A stretch of 59,250 nt of DNA from Lacticaseibacillus zhaodongensis (GTDB lineage Bacteria; Bacillota; Bacilli; Lactobacillales; Lactobacillaceae), in NCBI RefSeq assembly GCF_009687905.1, contig NZ_BLBG01000013.1:1-59250 (forward strand), given 5' to 3'. Made by a program: the position numbers and the translations under genes. The notes under the pieces were generated by a model that did no database searches, had not been told where the DNA came from, and worked only from the letters and a program-made list of their open reading frames with translations. Within the stretch, counting starts at the first letter, position 1, and every line of letters begins with the position of its first letter. Of the stretch, positions 58,199-59,250 are shown in pieces.

Positions 58199-59042
58199 AC
58201 AAGATGAGCACCGCTCAGTGCGCAGTGATCTCGACCTCATGGTTTGTGTTTTCCTCGCCGCACTGCTGGCAGTTTGCATGATGCTTTCGGGCCATGTTCT
58301 ACTGAACACTTTCTACATGGGCATTTTGGTACTGACACTGCTGCTGACGTACTTCTTCGGTATCGTGACGGGAATGGCTGCGAACATGCTGTTCATTTTT
58401 GCCCAAGCCCTGTACATGCTCTACCAGAACATGACCGGCGGGAACGTGCAACTTGAGTTAGCATACTGGCTGCTCATTCCCGTATTATTGAACCTCGCGT
58501 TCTACGCCATGACGACGGAGATGCGGGTGCTGCAGGCAGATAATGATGAACTACGGGAAGCAATGGTGGAACACGGCGCTTTTGACCAGGAAACCAAGTT
58601 GCGCACCACTGTTTCATTTCTTGAAGATGCAGGGGTATTCATTGAGACCAACAAACGCTTCAACATTCCCGTCAGTGTGGTTGTCATTCGGATTCGCTAC
58701 TTCAGCGATTTGCAAAACATGCTTGGGACGACGCGGATCAAGGAGTTAGTCAAACTCGCATCGGACTCGATCAATCACGCCACGCGCGATAACGATATCA
58801 GCTACATTCTAAATACGGATAACCCAACTTGGGCGGTGCTGCTGTATGCGGATGTTGCTGGAGCAAACGTCGCGGCGCAGCGGATTCGGGACGAATTCCA
58901 GACGGAGCTGAACAAAAATCAGTCACTGCGCGACGTTGACCTGCAGTTGCGGGTGGGTGTGACCGGCTGGGATCTCGACAAACTAGACGGGCCCAATGCG
59001 TTTATGGAAGCCGGAATCAAGGAACTAGAATACGATGTTTAA
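58191..59042 (+). CDS. Membrane c-di-GMP receptor with degenerate GGDEF domain (YdaK/PssE-like)
   Basis: A 283-residue protein with four membrane helices (about 17-107), a short coiled coil (110-128) and a C-terminal GGDEF-fold domain (about 130-280). The active-site stretch reads NTDNPTW (208-214) instead of GGDEF, and the metal-binding aspartate region reads RIRYFSDLQNMLG, so it cannot make c-di-GMP. The inhibitory-site motif RxxD is kept as RDND (199-202), about the right distance upstream. Degenerate GGDEF proteins of this kind bind c-di-GMP and switch on the synthase in Bacillus (YdaK) and Listeria (PssE). ATG 58191 follows AAAGGTGG. Last gene of the operon. Confidence 0.8.
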   Translation: MNKQDEHRSVRSDLDLMVCVFLAALLAVCMMLSGHVLLNTFYMGILVLTLLLTYFFGIVTGMAANMLFIFAQALYMLYQNMTGGNVQLELAYWLLIPVLLNLAFYAMTTEMRVLQADNDELREAMVEHGAFDQETKLRTTVSFLEDAGVFIETNKRFNIPVSVVVIRIRYFSDLQNMLGTTRIKELVKLASDSINHATRDNDISYILNTDNPTWAVLLYADVAGANVAAQRIRDEFQTELNKNQSLRDVDLQLRVGVTGWDLDKLDGPNAFMEAGIKELEYDV

Positions 59043-59163
59043 CAGAGCGGAGTGAGACGGTTTGAAACTGAGCATTAACGTACTCGGGGAAAAATGCTAG
59101 GGCTTAAGCATTTGTCCCTGAGTGTGTTAAGCGGAGGTTTCAGTCGCACGTAGCTCGACTATG
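59040..59163. repeat. tandem repeat unit 1 (124 bp, palindromic)
   Basis: Starts at the stop codon of the c-di-GMP receptor gene with TAACAGAG. The inner part forms a 17-bp stem, ACTCGGGGAAAAATGCT against AGCATTTGTCCCTGAGT (one mismatch, one wobble), extended outward by TTAACGT/GTGTTAA-type pairs and GAAAC/GTTTC. No T tract follows, so it is not a classical terminator. Confidence 0.85.
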
Positions 59164-59250
59164 TAACAGAGTGGAGTGAGACGGTTTGAAACTGAGCATT
59201 AACGTACTCGGGGAAAAATGCTAGGGCTTAAGCATTTGTCCCTGAGTGTG
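59164..59250. repeat. tandem repeat unit 2, cut by the window end
   Basis: The first 87 bases of a second copy, 124 bases downstream of the first. It differs from unit 1 at a single position (C to T at the eighth base). Further copies may follow outside the window. Confidence 0.85.

Noticed and set aside
58191-59042. Active diguanylate cyclase
   Set aside because: The GGDEF signature and the metal-binding aspartate are missing, so only a receptor role is supported.
59040-59250. CRISPR array
   Set aside because: The 124-bp unit is repeated head-to-tail without variable spacers, and no cas genes are present.

Overview
The window is a contiguous piece of a Lactobacillaceae chromosome. Evidence: the order ctsR-clpC-rpoB-rpoC-rpsL-rpsG-fusA without mcsA/mcsB, the S10/spc/alpha ribosomal cluster running into ecfA1-ecfA2-ecfT-truA and rplM-rpsI, zinc-type S14, frequent GTG/TTG starts, strong AGGAGG-type ribosome binding sites, a DUF4767 lipoprotein and an enterocin A-type immunity protein. 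Base composition looks moderately GC-rich for the family. I cannot name the species.

Layout. 1-890: the 3' end of a 5S rRNA and nine tRNA genes (Val, Lys, Leu, Thr, Gly, Arg, Pro, Gly, Pro), the tail of an rRNA operon. 1011-4162: ctsR-clpC heat-shock operon behind a CtsR box. 4193-11786: rpoB-rpoC behind a leader that contains a terminator. 11793-12188: a small reverse-strand prepilin-peptidase-like gene. 12227-15713: rpsL-rpsG-fusA. 15746-16021: an array of strong hairpins, followed by a reverse-strand nicotinamidase gene. 16776-30833: the ribosomal protein super-cluster with secY, adk, infA and rpoA. 30834-31172: a highly structured untranslated region whose first part fits the L17 downstream element. 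31190-34543: ECF vitamin transporter energizing module plus truA. 34811-37723: multicopper oxidase and MFS exporter. 37720-38834: rplM-rpsI.

38836-50216 is an accessory mosaic of short units: orphan bacteriocin immunity gene, ABC-2 exporter pair, CPA2 antiporter with a leader terminator, aldo/keto reductase, M20 amidohydrolase, fructosamine-kinase family protein, GNAT acetyltransferase, DUF4767 lipoprotein, tyrosine phosphatase-like protein, and a divergent SDR/MerR pair with two palindromic sites. Most units end in strong intrinsic terminators.

50657-59042 is the most interesting part: a tightly coupled six-gene operon for a secreted polysaccharide. It encodes a GH8-like lipoprotein, a polytopic GT-C-like membrane protein, a DUF2334/YdaL-like membrane-anchored protein that has lost the expected catalytic residues, a processive GT2 synthase without PilZ, a BcsB/YdaN-like protein, and a four-helix membrane protein with a degenerate GGDEF domain. 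The last has no GGDEF active site but keeps an RxxD inhibitory-site motif, so I infer that it is a c-di-GMP receptor controlling the synthase, as in the Bacillus yda and Listeria pss systems. Starting at its stop codon is a nearly exact 124-bp tandem repeat that folds into a long hairpin; the window ends inside the second copy.
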